64,000 nt of DNA from Zygnema cylindricum (taxonomy: Eukaryota; Streptophyta; Zygnematophyceae; Zygnematales; Zygnemataceae), in the NCBI GenBank assembly GCA_037447655.1, contig JBBHKE010003537.1, forward strand, positions 39,144 through 103,143, read 5' to 3'. The notes beneath the pieces are model-generated. The model worked only from the letters and a program-made list of their open reading frames with translations. It ran no database searches and was not told where the DNA came from. How positions within the stretch are numbered: the first letter of the stretch is position 1; each line of letters begins with the position of its first letter. Below are positions 32,457 through 43,520 of the stretch, piece after piece. Both the position numbers and the translations under genes were made by a program.

Positions 32457-33580
32457 TGTCACGCCCCATCGTGTCGGCTGCTCGCGCGCACGTTATCATG
32501 CATGCACGCGCGGTATTCTGCACGTACGCGCAGTATTTCTCACGCACGCGCGGTATTCTGCACTCACGCGCTGTATTGTGTATGTACGCGCAGTTTAAGG
32601 CACGCGCGCCCGCGGTTTTATGCATGCACCCACGATTTTGGCACGCGCGCATAATTTTCGTTCGCACGTGCAATTTTAATCCGATTCATATTTTCAGTTT
32701 TTCGTTGAAAGGTACTTATTTCGTGCGATATGTTTTATTTCGTGCGTAGGTACACGATTTTCCAAGTTGGATGCGAAACATCGTTTGGGCGACTTGACGC
32801 GATTTCGAGTATTTCGTGCTAGACCTTTTATTTCGTGCGATATGCTTCGATTCGTGCGTATGCACGCGATTTCGAAGTATGTACGCGGAGTATTGTTGGA
32901 GGCGCATCGCAATTTTTGGGCGACGCTTCGATACACTATCTATTTATTTAAGTCGCGAACCCATGTAGGTTTGCGCGCACATGTAGTTAGGGAGGGTTTT
33001 TACCCTCGTGCAGTGGATTTTGTCGGGCGTACGGCAGACGATGTTGGTCGCCAATTGGCCAACATCTTAAGTAGTTTCATGCATGTGAAGTAGACTAGAC
33101 GTAGGCTAATTTTGCTTAGGCCTAGCGTAGCTCGTACTTAGCCTTATTGTCAGACTTAAAGAATTTAGCTTTTGGACAAGAATTTTCTCTTGGCAGCTTG
33201 CTTTTCTCTTGCTCTCTCTCTCACCGATTGCCCAAGTGTCTTTCTTCTCCTTGCTAGCTAGCTGTAGAGTCTAGATAGGTTAAAAATATTTCCCTTTATA
33301 TTTCTGCCCACGTTTTTAATCCACACGGCCTAAGGCCACGTCCGGAAGGTTTCCCTCCAAACTTGGTCTTTTGGTGGAAGTGTGGAATTGGAGATCGTGG
33401 GGAAGCACATCTGTACCTTGCTGTGCCTTCCTCGGGCAGCTTGATTGTTTGGTTGTGTGTTTGTGTCTTGTTTGTATTTCGGTTGGCTTGAAAGGAGTGT
33501 ATTTTTGATCGGATTTGGATTTTCCCTTGTTCCGGTTGGAATATTTCTTGCTTTGCTGTCGTAACGGGATAACCATCAAT
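32457..33580. repeat. CG-rich LTR-like block of unknown family
   Basis: The block starts TGTCACGCCCC, a common LTR start, directly at the break in element G. It contains a CG-rich 20-bp tandem repeat (32501-32677), then a TATA-like stretch (ccctttatattt, about 33290-33302) and pyrimidine-rich sequence. A possible end is gggataaccatca near 33577. I find no matching 5-bp duplication, so it may be a truncated or rearranged LTR. There is no coding potential I can support. Confidence 0.45.
32501..32677. repeat. 20-bp tandem repeat with alternating CG cores
   Basis: About nine consecutive units follow a 20-bp period that drifts to 19-22 bp: CATGCACGCGCGGTATTCTG, CACGTACGCGCAGTATTTCT, CACGCACGCGCGGTATTCTG, CACTCACGCGCTGTATTGTG and four to five more diverged ones. 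Each has an alternating purine-pyrimidine CACGCGCG-type core followed by a T-rich half. Its boundaries are inside the LTR-like block. Confidence 0.85.
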
Positions 33581-36500
33581 AATAATTACCCTTACTTCTA
33601 AGCTCCCCTCAAAAATCTTCTTTTGATCCATAGAAGTAGAAGATCCATTTTTTTTCTCCATCTGGAAATTTAACAACATGTTTTCTTATTCCTTGTTTCT
33701 CAATTCATTTGATTATTTTATTCTCTTTATCCCTTTCCATTTTAATTCCTATAATTTATCTAGCCTCCCCTAGATTCTTCATATCAAACTAATTAATTAA
33801 AATTTGTTTTGATTTATTTATATTTTCTAATGATTTTCTTAGTATTAGTAAATCATCAACATAAATTGCAATGAAAATCACACCATTTTCATCTTCAAAT
33901 AAATAAATAGAATGATTAGATTTGATTTAAATGTTTCCATGTTTCGTCAAAACTCATCGAATTTGATGCTTTATTAACTTCGAACTAGCTAAAGTCCATA
34001 TAATGACTTTATCAATCTACACACTTTGCTTTCTTCTCTTTTCTCCACAAAGCCTTCTGGTTATCTCATGAAAACTTCCTTTTCTAGTTCCCCATGTAAG
34101 AAGGCTCTCTTGATATCTATCTTATGAATTTCCATGTCTTCTGTTGCTGCCAACTTTAAGAGGATCTTGACTAAGGGAAATTTGACTACTCGAGCAAAGA
34201 TTTCCTCATAATCAATTCCATTTTTCTAAATGTATCTTTTTGAAACTAGACTTGCTTTATATCTCTCTATTCAGTTATTTAGGTTAAGTTTTAGCGTAAA
34301 TACAAACTTGCATCCAATTGGTTTTCTATTAGGTGTAAGTTTTAGCGTAAATACACACTTGCATCCAATTGGTTTTCTATTAGGTGGGCAGTCTTCCACA
34401 CTTGCATCCAAATGGATAGTCTTCCACTCTTGCTTCAAATTGGTTTTTTGTCAGGTGGGTAGTTTTTCAGATCTCAAGTGTTTGCCTCCATGATAGATGC
34501 CATATATTTTTTTATAACTGTAATCCATCTACTACTCCTACGGATATTTATGGCCTTAGAGTATCTTTGTGGCTCATTTGGGTGTGATATTTTGGTGAGT
34601 TTGCTGTTTACTTGCCTTTCAAGGATTATCTTGTTGTCCTTCTTCCATTTTCAAACTCTATCGTTGGTATGGAGGGCATCCTCGGATTTCTCCTTGGCTC
34701 GTCTTCAACTCCCTTGTCCTCACAACCAGTTTGAGAATCTCCTTCTCTCCTCTCTTTTGAGATAGGTAGAAGCTGCTCTTCAAGCTAGATTTCTTCTTCT
34801 TTCAACTTGTCATATTCGCGGGTATTGTTTCGGTGCATTACCTTTTGTGACACAATGTCTTCATCAAGGTTCTAGTTTGCCTCATTTTGAAACGATGAAC
34901 ATATTTCCCTTCATCCATGATTGTAAGGTGCCTGACCAAAATTATATCTTTCTTTCCCATATCATATACTATATATCCGTTTATATTCTCATCATATGCC
35001 ACTAAGTATTCAGGCTTTCCCTTAGCTTCCATTTTCTATTTAAATGTGTCAGTATGTAAGTCGTACACCTAACTTCGGAAGACCTTTAAGTGTGATACAT
35101 CTGGTTTCCTTCCAACCCACCTCTAATAGGGTGTTTTTTCAATAACAACTGAGGTAAGGACTATTTTTTAGGTAATTTGTGCAGTTTTTTGCTTCTACTC
35201 AAAACTGCTTTCCTATTATCTTTTCATTGAGCATGCTTCTAGCACTGTCCCGTAGAGTTCTGTTGAGTCTCTCTGCTACACTATTATGTTATGGATCATA
35301 TGGGACAATGTTCTAATGTTGGATTCCCTCTTCCCTTAAAAATTCCTCAAACTGTTTGGAAGTATAATCCCCCCATTATCACTTGTGATTCTTTCTATAG
35401 AAGTGTCATGTAGATTCTCACTCCATGCCTTATATTTTTTATGGTTATCAAGAACTTTATATTTAGATTTAAAGAAGTAAACACGAGAATATCTTGACCA
35501 ATCATGTGTAATATTTAACATTTACCTTTTTCCTTCAGATGATGGAACTGAAGCTGACCCCCACACATCAGTGTGAACTAATTCCAAAAAAAAATCTCCC
35601 TTAAACGTTGCATTTCTAGAAAAAGGTAGTTTGTTTGTTTTTCCTTGAGCACACCCACTACAATCATCCAAGTGTTGAACATCCTCAAACTAAACTCCTT
35701 CCACTACTTCTTTCCTTTCCATTAATTTTAATTTGTCTAAATTTATATGCCTTTGCCATTGGTGCCGTATCATCTTTTCATTTACACATGCATACAAAAC
35801 TACTTTGCTTCCATTGCTTAAAAAAATCTCAAACATTCCATGACTTCCGTTTTCAGTTGTAAAGTATGCCTAATCCTCAAAGCTAGTTGTAAACACAACT
35901 TTCCTAGTTAACAAATTCATTATTATTTAATACAACTGTAAAGATGAGGTTTTTTTTCAGCTGAGGAATATATAATACATCAAAAAAAGTTATAATATAC
36001 ACTTTCCCATCCACTAAGACGTTGAGGTCAACTGACCTTACTATGCTAGTGGTAACTACCTTGCCATCCCCATACTCTATGTCTATTGAAGATATCTTTC
36101 TAAGCTTAGTGAACCATCTTTTGTCTTTACACAAGTGTATGGACCCCCCGAAATCAATAATCCATCCATCCTCGGGTGTTTCTTTCACACCTCCAAAAGC
36201 ACATTTTTGCATTCTTAGATTTTTTGTCTCTTTTTCTTTTCTCTCCAACATTTCATTGAGGAGCAGCTTCTCAATCTCCTCATCAGGTGTCTTTTCTCTT
36301 TCCTATTGTTCTTCATTCACCTATTTGGCTAGAAGAGCCTTTTTTTTTCCTATTTGGCTCAAATTTGCCTAGCCATGGTTGATTCTCAGCTTCTCCAGCC
36401 TGGTGCAGTCTGCCATAAAATGGCCTGGTTTCTTACAAAAGTGGTTGAATCCTCCTCATCCTCCTCTCGGAAATCCCCTCCCCTGTCCACCAGGCTAGCC

Positions 36501-37420
36501 TCCTCTTCCTTCTCCTCAAAATGTTTGATATAGCTTCTTCTTATTACATTTGTGTCAGTTTGTCCCTATTCCCTATTCTTCATGTGAGTATGTGGGGACT
36601 TCCTCTTCAAATTTCCAGAGTGTTTTCTTTGACCAAGATCATCCCCAAGATCATCCCCACGGTCGTATTCTAGTTACATAAACTATTGCCCAGATAGTTT
36701 TTCCTGTTGATGATGTTTTCATTCTCATCCGAAAGCTTCATGATCATAGTACTTACTTTCTTCTTCTTTGTTTCAAATTTGCTTGCACTTTTAAGCTCAA
36801 CAAACAATGTAGGTAGATCATTACATAATTCAATCATGTTGCCTCCCTTATACACATATGTTGTTATTTTTTGAACAGTTAGCTTTTGCTGCTAAATGGT
36901 TCCACTTCTATATGTGTTGACAAGAGACTCCCATATCTCTACACAGGTAGTTAAGTTAATAAGTGGTAGTGCTATTGACTTAGTGACGCTTCTAAGTTTT
37001 AAATGTTTAGCAATATTGTTTTTATAATTCCATATTTTGTTGTCTTTAATTCAACTAATGTCACTGCAGCTCATGTTGCCGCCGGTTTTGCTCTCTTTTT
37101 CCCTTTTCTCCCTCCATGACAATTGTCTCTCCAATATCATCAGTTTCCTCTGACACTCTCGTTCTTCGTCTAGTGAATCTAGATGATTTTGAGAACCGAG
37201 CTCCTCGAAACCAAGTGGAGGTCATCTCACAACTCCTCACTCTATACCTCAAAGGTGCTTTTCAGATTGAGCACCTTACATCATTGTCTCCTTGTAAATG
37301 AAGCATGATCTATCAAAAATGGGTACCCTAGATGGTGGGCCTATAACTTGAAATTTTGTGGACTCCATAGTTGTATAGAATATAGAGCTCAAAGATTGCC
37401 ACTATGATAACCCCGACCCA
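33581..37420 (-). mobile_element. Degenerate Ty1/copia element E
   Basis: E is a separate, older copia lineage on the minus strand, with its LTR at the right (37421-38262) and pol running left. Readable blocks are a gag part (36855-36670), protease (36251-35904), integrase (35521-35336 and 35032-34838) and reverse transcriptase (about 34250-33590). The reverse transcriptase is identifiable from short blocks such as NMLLNFQMEKKNGSSTSMD near 33680-33620. The 3' end with RNase H and LTR is missing. It is clearly more diverged from A, C and J than those are from one another. Confidence 0.75.
34838..36855 (-). pseudogene. Element E gag, protease and integrase remnants
   Basis: The Gag piece reads YKGGNMIELCNDLPTLFVEL, the MIEY-type block that precedes the CCHC region. 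The protease piece reads EDGWIIDFGGSIHLCKDKRW, so the active-site DSG has become DFG, which abolishes catalysis. The same frame ends FFDVLYIPQLKKNLIF. Integrase is seen as THDWSRYSRVYFFKSKYKVL and ERITSDNGG, and its tail as EYLVAYDENINGYIVYDMGK. Frames are broken between all blocks. No functional product is expected. Confidence 0.75.
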
Positions 37421-38262
37421 AGCTTATTCACATAATCACTTCTTTCACCTTGGCAGCCATTAGCTCAATAGAACTTCACCTCTGAGAAGGCAGAATCGTA
37501 TGAGTCGAACACAAAAGAAATCTTCAAATTTGCTCACCTGAGCAGTTAAATATAGTTGATTGAAGTTAGCTATTATATAAAGATGCTCTCTAGGAGAGAG
37601 AGAGTTAAAAACTTCCTAAGTCGTAAAAACCTACTCAAAGCGTTTTTCTACTAAACCTTCAAAACACATGATAGCACCTATCAAAACAATACCGACGCCA
37701 TGGTTTTCTCCACTTCTCCTCCGACATTCTTTAGGATTCCGCCACCTGTCAATATGTGGCGCTTGTGGCGTAAGCCGCCAAAAGAGCCATTCCGGGCAAT
37801 CGGCGTTAATTTTGGCAGTCTGATCAAATGCTTACTTAATTGTCGACCTTTCGTTTATGCGGCGCGCAGATTGTACTGCGCGTATTCCTTTCGTTTCCAT
37901 GTTTGATATGTTGCTCCATTCTGTTAGATGGTATTTCCCTATGTGGACTCTTTATTACGGAATAACAATCCATATAGGTATATGCATCTTCTATGTAAAT
38001 GGATACCGACGTGGGCTACGGCAGCTGCTACGGACTTTGTAGGACCGTGGATCAAATGTAAGACCGTAGATCAAATCCTGGTCAGTTCAGTCCACCCTTT
38101 TTGTGAGAGACTACTCTGTCTCTCTCTCTCTCTCCTTCCTTAGTTTGTCACCTTGACTACCAAAGAGTCAGCCATGGTTTACCTCTCTCTCTCTCTCTCT
38201 CTCTCTACTGCCCTTAGAGTTTGGTAAGGAGAGAAGAAAAAGTAAGAATTACCTTTTCAACA
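37421..38262 (-). repeat. Element E 5' LTR (about 840 bp)
   Basis: On the minus strand it begins TGTTGAAAAGGTAATTC at 38262 and ends near GGTCGGGGTTATCA (about 37418-37431); the inner edge is uncertain. It carries a TATA box (about 37579-37573, minus) and GCTCAGGTGAGC (37543-37532, minus), the same arrangement as in the solo LTR at 17828-19050, so both belong to a common family. A degenerate primer site may follow (TTATCATAG). CT-microsatellite runs occur at 38118-38205. Confidence 0.7.
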
Positions 38263-38704
38263 ATGGTGATATGCTAAGCCGACGCTCCGCAGCCGCTTTT
38301 TTTTTTGCAAATTGGAAATGGGATATGATGTTGGAGCAACAAACGTTAATAGGTGACAGCTCAATCAACCATGGAGGCACAAGATACGGCGGCAAATTTT
38401 GCGGAAAAAGAGCTTTTATGGGTGAAATCTCCTCTTCACGAATTTAGTTTTATGCAATCGGGACCTCAAATAGTGTGGTGTGATAATCATGTTGCAATCT
38501 TTATTCCCTCTAATCCGAGTCATCACTTTGAAAGTAGACATATTGACATTAAATTACATTTTGGGAGGGAGAGAGTGATGGCTAAAATCTTAAAGTTGAG
38601 CTAAGACCGGATGAGAAAATGGTGGTAGACATGATGACAAAAGCGCAGTTTTGCAGGGAGGCTTGTGGTCAAAGTGGCTAGCATAGTCTAAAGCTCTATG
38701 GGAG
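38263..38704 (+). pseudogene. Copia RNase H 3' fragment
   Basis: Plus-strand copia RNase H begins in mid-domain right at the edge of the LTR of E (gatatgctaagccgacgctcc, the YGDM-SRRS block). An open piece (38353-38604) reads TMEAQDTAANFAEKELLWVK, GPQIVWCDNHVAIFIPSNPS and HIDIKLHFGRERVMAKILKL. A stop at 38602, then the family end (CGQSG, stop) and a polypurine tract-like ctctatgggag follow. The upstream part of this element is not next to it, so the LTR of E appears to have landed in it and a rearrangement removed the rest. Confidence 0.75.
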
Positions 38705-38815
38705 TATTGTTTTAAAACCTTAGTAGTAGGCTGTGAGAGAGGGTAACCAGGACTTAGAATATTTTAGGACTGTTTTGGTTCGCCGTGTACCAATATTAGA
38801 GTTAGAGTGAGGCTC
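38705..38815 (+). repeat. Truncated copia LTR start
   Basis: TATTGTTTTAAAACCTTAG follows the polypurine tract and aligns with the first 110 bp or so of the LTR of B (TGTTGTTTTTGTAAAGCTTTAG). Similarity fades after gaggctctatg near 38815. Confidence 0.6.
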
Positions 38816-40908
38816 TATGTTAGATTTAGTTTTCAGTTTTTTATCTAAGGTTTAAGCTTGTCTATGTTTTCTTTATTTACTGTTTGTTTTTTTATTGAAG
38901 ATTTAGGATTTCGTAAAAGTTTTGAGAATTTTGCCTATTTTTTTTCTTTTTTTGTCGAAGGTTTAAGTTTTTTTTTTTTTTTTTTTTTAGGTTTAGGGCT
39001 TTGTTTAGAATTCTCACTCGAAATTTTTACACTAATTTTTTCTTATCTTTTAAGTATTTTTGAATGCATGGCAATTACCAAATTCTATTTTTTTTAATTA
39101 TTTTCCACAAATGTAAATGCCATTCACTTTTAACTATTATTTTTAAAAACGTTTTAACGTAATAAAAACACTCGATAGTAAACTTAAAAAGTCCATTTCG
39201 GTAATAATTTAAACTTGGAAACACTAAATGGGTTTGGAAATTTACGACACATTTTATGGAAAAAAAAAAATGTTATTTCTGCGAATTATATTTTATTTTC
39301 TATTTTCCGTTTTTTTATTCCGTATTTTTATTTTCAAATTTCTGAAAGCTATTTAATAAGCTGTTAAAAAAGATTTAATGTCACATCAACTTTTTATTTA
39401 TTTTTTTCGGTTTGGGGAAAATCTAATTTAATAACCTCAAAAACTTTCAAAGATTTATTCATAATAACAAAACCATAAAAATATTAAAAAATAATAATAA
39501 ATAAATAAAAAAAATTCATGCATTGTTTCCAGTTAAAAGAATCGAAAATTGCAAAGTTTAAACGTTTAACAGAACTGATAAAAGCTATATATTTTAAATC
39601 TACCAAATTATTTTCAGTAAATAATGCAATCAAAAACAAAACCAAAAAAAAAAAAAAACGAACGCGACCAAAATTGATACTTGAAAAATATGATTTAAAA
39701 AAAAAAAAAAAAAGGATTAAAGACTTCTACGCAAAAATAATGTTCCACAAAATACAAAAACAACTCCCATTTGATATACACCACTACTTCTGAAAAATAT
39801 ATAATTTCCAAAAAAGAGAAGGAAAAAAAAAAAATCTCATTCAATTATTTTCTCGTAAATCCTCACTGTTTTTGTTTTCCACAATATTATAATATTTACA
39901 GATTGTTTACATGACTAAAATAAAAAAGTTTGTACAAAAAAAATCACAAAATATTAAACTAAAAAATGACCCATGGGCATTGATTTTGAGCAATTTATGC
40001 TACTGAAAAAAAAGGAAAAAAAACAAAAAAAGTACAAACAAACACAAAAAAAAACCTTGAAAAAAAATAAAAAAATCACATATGAGCGTGTGAATTTCCT
40101 TTCAAATAAAAATAAAACATGATTAAAAAATCAAAAAAAAAAAAAACTGTCACTTGGTTAATGGATCCGTGACCGTCTGATTTTACGGACAAGGAATCTA
40201 ACAGAAGTCAATAAAGTCAACGGAAGTCAACAACAGTCACCGAAAGTCAACGGAAGTCAACAAAAGTCAACAGAGCGGAGACAGAACTAAAGAGCACAAA
40301 AATTAAATTAAAAAAAAAAAAAAATCCACAAAATTTACAAAAGCATGCGAGTATTTACAACTGAAATTTTTTCTAAAAATAAAGTCGGAGGGCGTGAAAA
40401 CTAAAAATATAAAATTAGGGCGGCAAAAAAAAAAAAACCAAAAAAAAAGAAATTGTAGGCGAAAAATGAAGAAATTACTGAAAATAAAAAAAATGGAGAG
40501 AATTTAATTTTTTTCGGCACTTTCGAAAATTTCCGCCCGTGGAAAAAAAACTAAATATTTAACTTTTTGTTCTTTTTCCTCCTCACCACTGCCCCCTCCT
40601 TTTTTTATCATTCCTTCATTTTTTTTTGGTTTTTTTTTTTTTTCAACCTTCCCAAAAAAAAAAAAAAAAAAAAAAAAAGGCTGCCTTAGGGGTTCAATTT
40701 TTTCCCCTCCATTGACACCTCCCTTCCCCCCCAAAAAAAAAGCCACCTAAAAAAAAAAAAAAAAAAGGGAGGGGACCTGAAAAAAAAAAAAAAAAAAAAC
40801 TAGCTAAAAAAAAAAAACCCAATCCGAGATTCGTCTCCCTCTACAATGCCCACTTTTTAAAATTCTCAAAAAAAAAAAATATTTCTTTTTTAATTCCCCT
40901 TTTTATCC
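38816..40908. other. Homopolymer-rich AT DNA without genes
   Basis: This stretch has long T or A runs (for example 38969-38991, 39640-39660, 40650-40680) and no supported gene. The only ordered structure I see is the decamer array at 40205-40274. Bases 40500-40860 are a patchwork of A, T, G and C homopolymers, which are prone to assembly and sequencing error. It lies at the 3' side of the small minus-strand reading frame at 40909-41262. Confidence 0.7.
40205..40274. repeat. 10-bp tandem repeat AAGTCAACGG (about 7 copies)
   Basis: Seven GTCA cores occur at exact 10-bp steps from about 40207 to 40267, with variants AGTCAATAA, AGTCAACGGA, AGTCAACAAC and AGTCACCGAA. The reverse complement of the core, TTGAC, is the core of plant WRKY-binding W boxes. 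Whether it is functional is unknown. Confidence 0.85.
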
Positions 40909-41262
40909 TTATTTTTTGTCGAATTTCGCCCTCGGTTTCGCGAAATCTCCCGCGGCGCTCCGAGTTCGATCTTTCACACCGAGTCTTCCCTTCTTTTCCG
41001 TACACCCATCCGTACATTTCGTACTTTTTGTACTTTTTTTGGATTTAGTGACTTCTTCCTGAGTGGCCCAAAGGTACTGCCAATTTTGGAGGGAAGCGGA
41101 ATTAGGGTCCAAAGGGGGTAATTTCCCCTCTTCTTTTTTGATCCAGGGGGGTAGAAGGACGGCTTCCTCGAAAGTCTCAGGGGGGGAGGGAGAGGAAGGG
41201 GAGGGAGGGGAGGGAACTTCTTCTGGAAAAGACGTGAAAGTTCTTAAGAGTCTGAGAGCCAT
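40909..41262 (-). CDS. Hypothetical protein, possible host gene (117 aa or first exon)
   Basis: An open frame runs from ATG (41262) to TAA (40911-40909). It starts MALRLLRTFTSFPEE, has a proline/serine stretch, then ordinary mixed composition: LPPWIKKEEGKLPPLDPNSA and LQNWQYLWATQEEVTKSKK. A lysine-rich tail follows. The composition after residue 30 is unlike the flanking microsatellite, which argues that it is real coding sequence. The N-terminus is basic and hydroxylated enough for an organelle transit peptide, but that is a guess. A CT-rich tract of almost 1 kb precedes it on the same strand, as in a long pyrimidine-rich 5' leader. I do not recognise the family. It could also be exon 1 of a longer gene or a chance frame. 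Confidence 0.4.
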   Translation of the reverse strand: MALRLLRTFTSFPEEVPSPPSPSSPSPPETFEEAVLLPPWIKKEEGKLPPLDPNSASLQNWQYLWATQEEVTKSKKSTKSTKCTDGCTEKKGRLGVKDRTRSAAGDFAKPRAKFDKK

Positions 41263-42150
41263 GGAGGGGAGGAGAGGGAAGTGGGAAGAGGGAGAGGGGA
41301 GAGGGAGAGGGAGAGGGAGAGGGAGAGGGAGAGGGAGAGGGAGAGGGAGAGGAGAGAGGGAGAGGGAGAGGGGAGAGGGAGAGGGAGAGGGGAGAGGGGA
41401 GAGGGAGAGGGAGAGGGAGAGGGAGAGGGAGAGGGAGAGGGAGAGGGAGAGGGAGAGGGAGAGGAGAGAGGGAGAGGGAGAGGGGAGAGGGAGAGGGAGA
41501 GGGAGAGGGAGAGGGAGAGGGAGAGGGAGAGGGAGGGGGAGAGGGAGAGGGAGAGGGGAGAGGGAGAGGGAGGGGACGAGGGAGAGGGAGAGGGAGAGGA
41601 AGAAGGAAAGGGAGGGGAAGAGGGAGAGGGAGGGGAAGAGGGAGAGGGAGAGGGGAGAGGGAGAGGGAGAGGGGAGAGGGAGAGGGAGAGGGAGAGGGAG
41701 AGGGAGGGGGAGAGGGAGAGGGAGAGGGGAGAGGGAGAGGGAGGGGACGAGGGAGAGGGAGAGGGAGAGGAAGAAGGAAAGGGAGGGGAAGAGGGAGAGG
41801 GAGGGGAAGAGGGAGAGTGGAGAGGGAGAGGGAGAGAAAAAGTGGAGGAGAGAAAAAGAAGGTTGTCAAATTAGACAAAAATAGAGAGACGAAAAGCCAA
41901 ATCGAATCTGAGGAAGGAAATCCAAGCGGTAAGGAGAGAGAGAGGGGGAGGGAGAGAGAGAGACAGAGAGAGGGGGACGGAGAGAGAGATACAGAGAGAG
42001 GGGGAGGGAGAGAGAGAGACAGAGAGAGGGGGAGGGAGAGAGTAAGACAGAGAGAGGGGGAGAAGGGAGAGAGGGGTGGAGGGAGGGGATGGGAGGGAGG
42101 GAGGGAAGGGGAGGGATGGAGGGAAGGGGAGGGAGGGAGAGGAAAATAAA
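41175..42150. repeat. GA/CT microsatellite tract (about 1 kb)
   Basis: The plus strand is nearly pure (GAGAGG)n and (GA)n with a few interruptions. A block of about 90 bp (aggggacgaggga to aagagggaga) occurs twice, offset by 171 bp (41571 and 41742), so the tract grew by segment duplication as well as slippage. Bases 41940-42130 have a shorter GA and GGGA phase. All long Arg/Glu, Arg/Gly or Pro/Ser frames here come from this repeat. Confidence 0.92.
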
Positions 42151-43496
42151 CGACTTTAGGGTAGGAGGTACATCTACATTTGTAACATTTGTAAACTTCC
42201 AATTCGCGCGATTCCCAAATGTCAAAACTTTTCCTTTTTTTCCGCGCGGTTTTTTCGGCCGTACGATTATAATTAATTCCAAATGATTCGATACTGTAGT
42301 TCCGGCGTCTTTCGAACCGCGCGACGCGCAGTTTTACCAAACGGCTTGTACTATTTGTAGGGACACGTGGTACAAAATGTACGCTATACGGACACGACGG
42401 TTTGCTCGCCCTTTCTGTCCGTACAGATGTACCAGATCGCATTGAAATATTGAATGTACAAACCCAATCTCTGACGGTTTGGAAATGCCACGTCAGCATA
42501 TTGTACAGTTCACGTGTGGATATTCATCACTCGTACGGATCTCATTTTTCGTGAATTATGTAAAAAAAAAAAAAACGAAATTGAGTGAAATTGAGTGATG
42601 TCACCAATCGACGAGGAGTCAAACTGTACAGATTATTTTCGGCGGTGGCGGTTAGTCATAATCGTACGGAGGCGTTCGGAACCGACTTTTTGTCTTTTCG
42701 TGGATCTGGAGGACTCAACCAAAAAATCTCGTTTCTCATTGGTCCACGTGTCGGCACGTAGATGCTGCCCGCACGTCCGGTCGGAAAAATAGCAGTTCGC
42801 TTACGTCATCCTATCCGCAATTCTTGTCAACGACAAAACGACAAAACGACTGCGCATTTAATGCCCTGTTGATATTCTCCGAGCGAGCGTGCCGTACTGA
42901 CTTGCGTACGGCTACGTGCCAGGAATCGGGGATGAACTATACCGTACAGTACGGTCTACGTTACAACTGTTGGAGTACTGTACTTATAGCTATTGCCTGA
43001 CGTCATTGATTGGACGGCTCAGATAGAAAAACAATTTAAATCAAATAAACTATAATATTTAAAAAACAATTAAAATTTGTGTTTGAAGAGGACGGTTGGT
43101 GACTGCGCGGAAGTTTCCAGCGGCGTCCGTCGGACTTCTCCTGTCCGTCAACGTATGACTATACCGTGTGCATAATAAGATTTTATACCCCCTTTGTACC
43201 TTGATACTATTACTATTACGCACGTTTTGAATTAAATGATTTTCATTTTCAAAATGTGGTCTTACGTCCGTTATTAATTTACGGTTAGGGTAAAGTTCCA
43301 TTAGACGAAAAGTGAGGTTGTATACAGAAATTCGGACATCTCCGTACTAAGCCGTACCTTTTGTTTGTTTTTATGGGGAAAATAACATTCCAGTGAATCT
43401 CGATTATATTCTCCATAAGTCTGGGAGTTAACAAGGACCGTTGGATTTTTTTTCGCGAAGCATTCGCTTCGAAAGCTAAAAAAAAATTGTAATTGG

Positions 43497-43520
43497 TGAT
43501 GTACCTCGCGAGGTACATCA
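43497..43520. repeat. Perfect 24-bp palindrome
   Basis: The sequence TGATGTACCTCG followed by its exact reverse complement CGAGGTACATCA is centred on CGCG. A second hairpin, CGAAGC-ATTC-GCTTCG, lies 26 bp to the left (43456-43471). No flanking gene explains them. Confidence 0.95.

Noticed and set aside
32767-33093. 108-codon frame in the CG-rich LTR-like block.
   Set aside because: It overlaps frames on the other strand and other phases, and has no recognisable motif. It looks like a chance frame in CG-rich DNA.
39518-39793. Lys-rich plus-strand frame in AT-rich DNA.
   Set aside because: It is produced by A runs and lacks a credible composition or context.
41063-41884. Long plus-strand frames rich in Arg, Glu and Gly, and a 440-codon minus-strand Pro/Ser frame over 41177-42499.
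   Set aside because: They are translations of the GA/CT microsatellite in several frames. The codon content is only the repeat and several frames are open at once.
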